This document shows positions 60,134-64,000 of a DNA stretch of 64,000 nt, piece by piece. The stretch is from Capitella teleta (Eukaryota; Annelida; Polychaeta; Capitellidae). The notes under the pieces were generated by a model. It was given only the letters and a program-made list of their open reading frames with translations, had not been told where the DNA came from and did no database searches. Positions within the stretch are counted from its first letter, which is position 1. Each line of letters begins with the position of its first letter. The translations under genes were made by a program, and so were the position numbers. The DNA lies in NCBI GenBank assembly GCA_000328365.1, contig KB306242.1, forward strand, positions 1,829 to 65,828, in the 5' to 3' direction.

Positions 60134-63100
60134 TAAATTTTAAAAAATAAAATGAATATGATTACATTAATTATCTTTTCTTGTTATACATGTACATAAC
60201 CCGAATAAAGTCGCTTTTATGTAGGCCTATAATTAATTATTCAATATGTTTAGCGCAATATCCACAAACGTGCTCAAAGCGCTGTTCACGAATATAAATT
60301 TCTTTGCTTATGAAATTCCCATTGAATGAAATCCCCAATGGATGCTTACCTTTGGACTGAAAGCTTAACACTCCAATCACTGGGCTACACGTGTAAGTTA
60401 TCAGTTGTTAAACATGGCTGTGTACATGATCATAATTATGTTCAGTCGATGGCAACGAACAAGTGCTACTTGAACACTGAGAACTCTTCTGTGTTGGGGT
60501 CAGAATGCGCCAAGTGATGCTTTGTTCATATTTTGAGGAGTGACAGAATCTGGTGACCTTGGAGAGCTGGGTACTAAGAGGGAAAAGGGAGTGCGTGGAC
60601 GTGGGCTACATATTCTCCTCCTAAAAATTGAGAGAAATGTTAAGAAAAAAATGAAAGAAAGGGAGATGTGCAGGTTACCTGAATGCATGCGAGTATCGAC
60701 GGCGTGGCAATGAAATGTCAAGGGGACTTTTTGTATTCTCGTATTACAGGACAAGAGTGGCTTACACGGGGCTTTAACATGGCTCAGAGCAAGAAAGTAA
60801 CATGCTCAGATTACCTACACGTGGCCTTTACCCAGCCATCTCAAAAGGAACTATGTGACCTTGTAAACGACCATTAGATTCCACAATAAATAAGGTGATC
60901 TGCACTCTGCATATATCAATGTTCAACAAGCGTAGCAATGGCAACACGAATGGCAATATTTTTATCTTTTCACTCTCACTGGAAACTCATCGAAAAATTA
61001 TCACTAAGTGATTACACCATCAACATGATCACGATGGGCAACTTGCATGACCAAGCCTAATAATATTGTTGTCTGGGTGCTTAGTGCTAACCCAGAGAAT
61101 AGAAAAACGTCTAATTAATTATAGTGTATGTTATCTGTGGGATAAAGCCCTAAGCATCACTTCACCCTGTGTAACCACTCACTCACCCATGGAATTGACC
61201 ATCAATTGAAGAAATCGATCAGATCATGGTAGTTACGTAATACGCAGACATAGAGACCTCATTTCAACGTCTGTCTGTGTTGGAGCGGCCTACGAGCAAT
61301 TCAGGTAAAAGATTTCGAGACCTCAGAGGAATTCATTGCGTAATTATAGTCTGAGCTTGATTGATCGACGTTTGATAGATTGTAATTTTTTACAATGAAT
61401 CTCCCACAGGAAGTGTGATAATATTTTGGAATTTCTTCGTAATGTTTAATTATTACTAAGGCTGGGCGAATAGTGAATTAAATAACCCGAATAACAAATA
61501 ACGAATATTCGGGTAGTTACTATTCACCGAACCCGAATACGAATATTTGTGATTTTAAAAGATTTTCCCTCTACAATCACAACTTGTTCTTAATAGAATC
61601 TATGAACTACATGTATATATGTCCTGGAAGGCATGACAGCCTCGAGAAAGAGAGCGATCCGCAATATTAAATTTCGAGGTGAGTGATCTTACGTTTCTTA
61701 TCATTCCATTAGATGATGATGTAATTATGTCCTGACAGAAATGTGTTGTCTGTTCCATATATTGGGATCGAGCAAACCGAAAGGGGGCAAGAAAGAAGAT
61801 AATGTACATCGTCGCTTATACCATTTTGTCTGTGACCGAGAGGGGCATGTACAAGTTAAATTAAGACAATTAAATTAAGTACAAGACAAATAATAAAGAT
61901 CAAGAATTGAAGAAAGCAGTCAATCCAGCTAAAGACTTTTCCCATTTGTAATAAACATCATTTCCCACCCTGTACAATTGTTATTGTCTCTAAATACTCC
62001 AATAATCCGATGCAGCGGACTCCGCGCGCCTATAAGGTCATGCGTGTCCACCATAGTACGTGCATGCATGTATAATTCCAATGGGACAACTATTCCTTAA
62101 GGTAGGACTATAATTATGCCCTAGGAATATTATATAGTCTGACTACTATTCCTAGAACATGAAGTCCTAGAACTAATGGACTATTTACAAACCAGGACTT
62201 TCGAGTCCGCCAGACTACCTATATTCGGGGGACTGTTGAAGAAACACGGGCACAAAATCACAAAATTCCATCCATGCAGACAGACAGACGACTAGTAAAA
62301 CATATTGAGCATTTTTTTTTTTTTTTTTTTTTTTTTTTCATACATCAATCCACAAACTTAAAAACATTGGATATAATTATTTTGATATACAAGCGAAATT
62401 AAGTGTGATAAATACCGCTCGAAGATTTGGTTGGTGACGATCGAGTGGTTTCGATGATAATGATGGAAAAATATAAAGCGCGCTATGACGCGATGTCGTT
62501 TCGTCTTAAATGTTTAGTTGTAACCATAATTCTTTCATTCATTTTATTTCATTTATTTCTTTTTTTAAAGACGCATTTTGTGACATAAAAACATTCAACA
62601 GTCAAAAGCACTTTTATAAGATTTGCCCAATTATATAAATACTTGGAAAGGATTTAAAGACCTACTATTCTAGATAACATATACAAGGGACATATACATT
62701 TTGTCTCTGCACGTACTCTCATCATGGCTACAAAGAAAAAGCTTAACGCAACTCATTTGTTTCCATACTTGATCCAAGTTACTATATCTCGAAGGCTCTA
62801 GTGTTTTCGACGGTCCCTTGAAATTCGACATATCGATATTATACTGTATATATATATATATAAAAAAAATGTAAATGGTAATTAATCTGGGATAAATACC
62901 GCGGTTTCAGAAGATATAACTATTTTTTTAACATTCAACAAGTCATTATAAATTCACAATGTATTCGAAAAGTTTTTGGTCTAACACAGAACGCGCAATA
63001 CTATACAGACATGAACAAAATTAAATTTACTTTAGTAGTTTTATTATTTCCCTGGCACTACTAATTTTTGATTACTGTCGTGAAAAAGAAGAAGAAAAAA

Positions 63101-63376
63101 AAACTTCGTAATTCACACAATTTACGTCATTTGAGCAAATTTCAGAATGTTGATTTTAACATGGAGTAGATGGACTACTTTTGACCCACTCTGTATACAT
63201 GTATATATTTTAATTTTTCTATTATTAGTTTGTATTCTTCATCTTTTTCATTATCATAGGTTATTCATTTTGCATTTTTGCGGATTGGGGGAGGGGGGTG
63301 CGCCCCCTACTGTATATGTTGGTGCGAACGCCCATGATGCAACCTCTCATCGAATAGAGTTGGGGTTAGACCGGGG

Positions 63377-63407
<31 letters not shown>

Positions 63408-63475
63408 TGTTTTTGTTTTTTTTTACTCTGGAGCCTACTCGTACATGTTACATGATTACATCACTTACATGTAGA
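60134..63475. other. intergenic region with repeat remnants
   Basis: No coding family recognised. Contains one end of a hAT MITE related to the NEK1-intron copy (GGCTGGGCGAATA, 61461 onward, with paired TATTCG/CGAATA strings), a T-run (62313-62338), a decayed right end of the pogo-like MITE (62815-62846) and a GTTTTT repeat (63381-63420). Confidence 0.5.
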
Positions 63476-63547
63476 ACGCAATCGAGTGCCTGCGGAGCCG
63501 TAAAACAACGAATGCTATGCCTTGCCGAGATGCCTCGCAAGAAGCCA

Positions 63548-63582
63548 GTCACGTGACACCCTCCCGCCTCGCCTAGATAAAA
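63548..63582 (+). promoter_or_regulatory. candidate promoter: GTCACGTGAC palindrome plus TATA-like box
   Basis: GTCACGTGAC at 63548-63557 matches the CLEAR/E-box consensus bound by TFEB/MITF/USF-type factors. GATAAAA follows at 63576-63582 in a locally GC-rich patch. A donor-like GTGCGT at 63669 would close a non-coding first exon of a plus-strand gene running out of the window. This is inference from motifs only. Confidence 0.4.
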
Positions 63583-64000
63583 GCTGCGTGTGCGCTGTTC
63601 CAGTCGCAGGCGGTTCGAGGCGCTCGACATCGATAATATTCTTTTCTCGTTCGGATACGAATAACAGGGTGCGTAGTTTCTGTGATTTAATATGCGTTTC
63701 TGACCATTGTACACCAACATGCTTACTGGTATAATTAATCAGAGGGATCCTTCCTGTGGTTTACAATGTGAGCGATATTGTGCCTTTTGACAGCAAGAAC
63801 ATGCTGACTCGCCGGACCGCTACTGAGTTGAGCGGTGATTGAGCCATTTAATGTAGGATAGTTTATGTTGTACACGATTAGCTGAATTATGTTATTATAT
63901 GTTATAGGGTCTATATGCATTTATGGTGTATATCTATCACATAGTGGATATTTTAGATTGGTGTATAGCATACTTTCAAATTTCACATTTGACATAATGG
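63583..64000. other. right edge; possible first exon then intron
   Basis: GC-rich until about 63660, then AT-rich. No coding frame with family resemblance. Confidence 0.3.

Noticed and set aside
1-64000. CRISPR arrays, operons, LTR or Polinton-type elements
   Set aside because: No evenly spaced short repeats, no bacterial gene organisation, and no paired long terminal repeats or capsid, integrase or protein-primed polymerase signatures were noticed.

Overview
The window comes from an animal nuclear genome. Multi-exon genes have GT-AG introns, and the products are metazoan: an FN3-repeat receptor, a Toll-like receptor, an ABCA transporter, NXT1, NEK1 and a BTB protein, with CR1/L2-type LINEs, tRNA-derived SINEs and pogo/hAT-type MITEs. 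Introns are unusually short: most in the ABCA and NEK1 genes are about 45-60 bp and one in the receptor is 32 bp. A compact-genome marine invertebrate, for example a sponge, would fit, but a single-exon Toll-like receptor and a Cys-loop receptor relic are not what one expects of demosponges. I leave the phylum open.

Layout. 1-2735: decayed repeats, including an antisense LINE fragment. 2736-8757 (+): 3' part of a receptor with about ten fibronectin III modules, an RPTP-like membrane-proximal domain, one TM helix and a short tail with an ITAM-like tyrosine array. Two central FN3 modules are dead, and a SINE sits in an intron between 142-bp direct repeats. 9118-12556 (+): 5'-truncated LINE with esterase, CCHC, endonuclease and RT in sequence. 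13437-14391: pogo-like MITE. 14766-16919 (-): intronless Toll-like receptor. 18728-19187: hairpin plus SINE. 19660-20706 (-): Cys-loop receptor relic. 20880-21420 (-): LINE piece.

23029-31690 (+): complete ABCA transporter, 40 exons and 2000 aa by my splice model. 35612-36744 (+): NXT1/2-like mRNA-export cofactor. 37735-38415 (-): LINE tail. 38869-40513 (+): two-exon orphan with a PP1-docking RVxF motif. 41700-42257 (+): broken TIR receptor tail. 44360-44710 (+): hAT transposase remnant. 45551-55744 (+): complete NEK1 kinase, about 40 exons and 1316 aa, with two MITEs in its only large intron. 56941-57047 and 57565-57631: two hairpins. 57991-59718 (+): BTB-BACK-kelch-like protein with an uninterrupted CDS. 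59719-64000: mostly gene-free, with a possible promoter and first exon at the right edge.

There is no operon logic here. Innate immunity is a partial theme: an intact TLR, a broken TIR receptor and a receptor with an ITAM-like tail. I recognised no LTR retroelement, Polinton or CRISPR array. All splice models were made by eye, using GT-AG, reading phase and family similarity.
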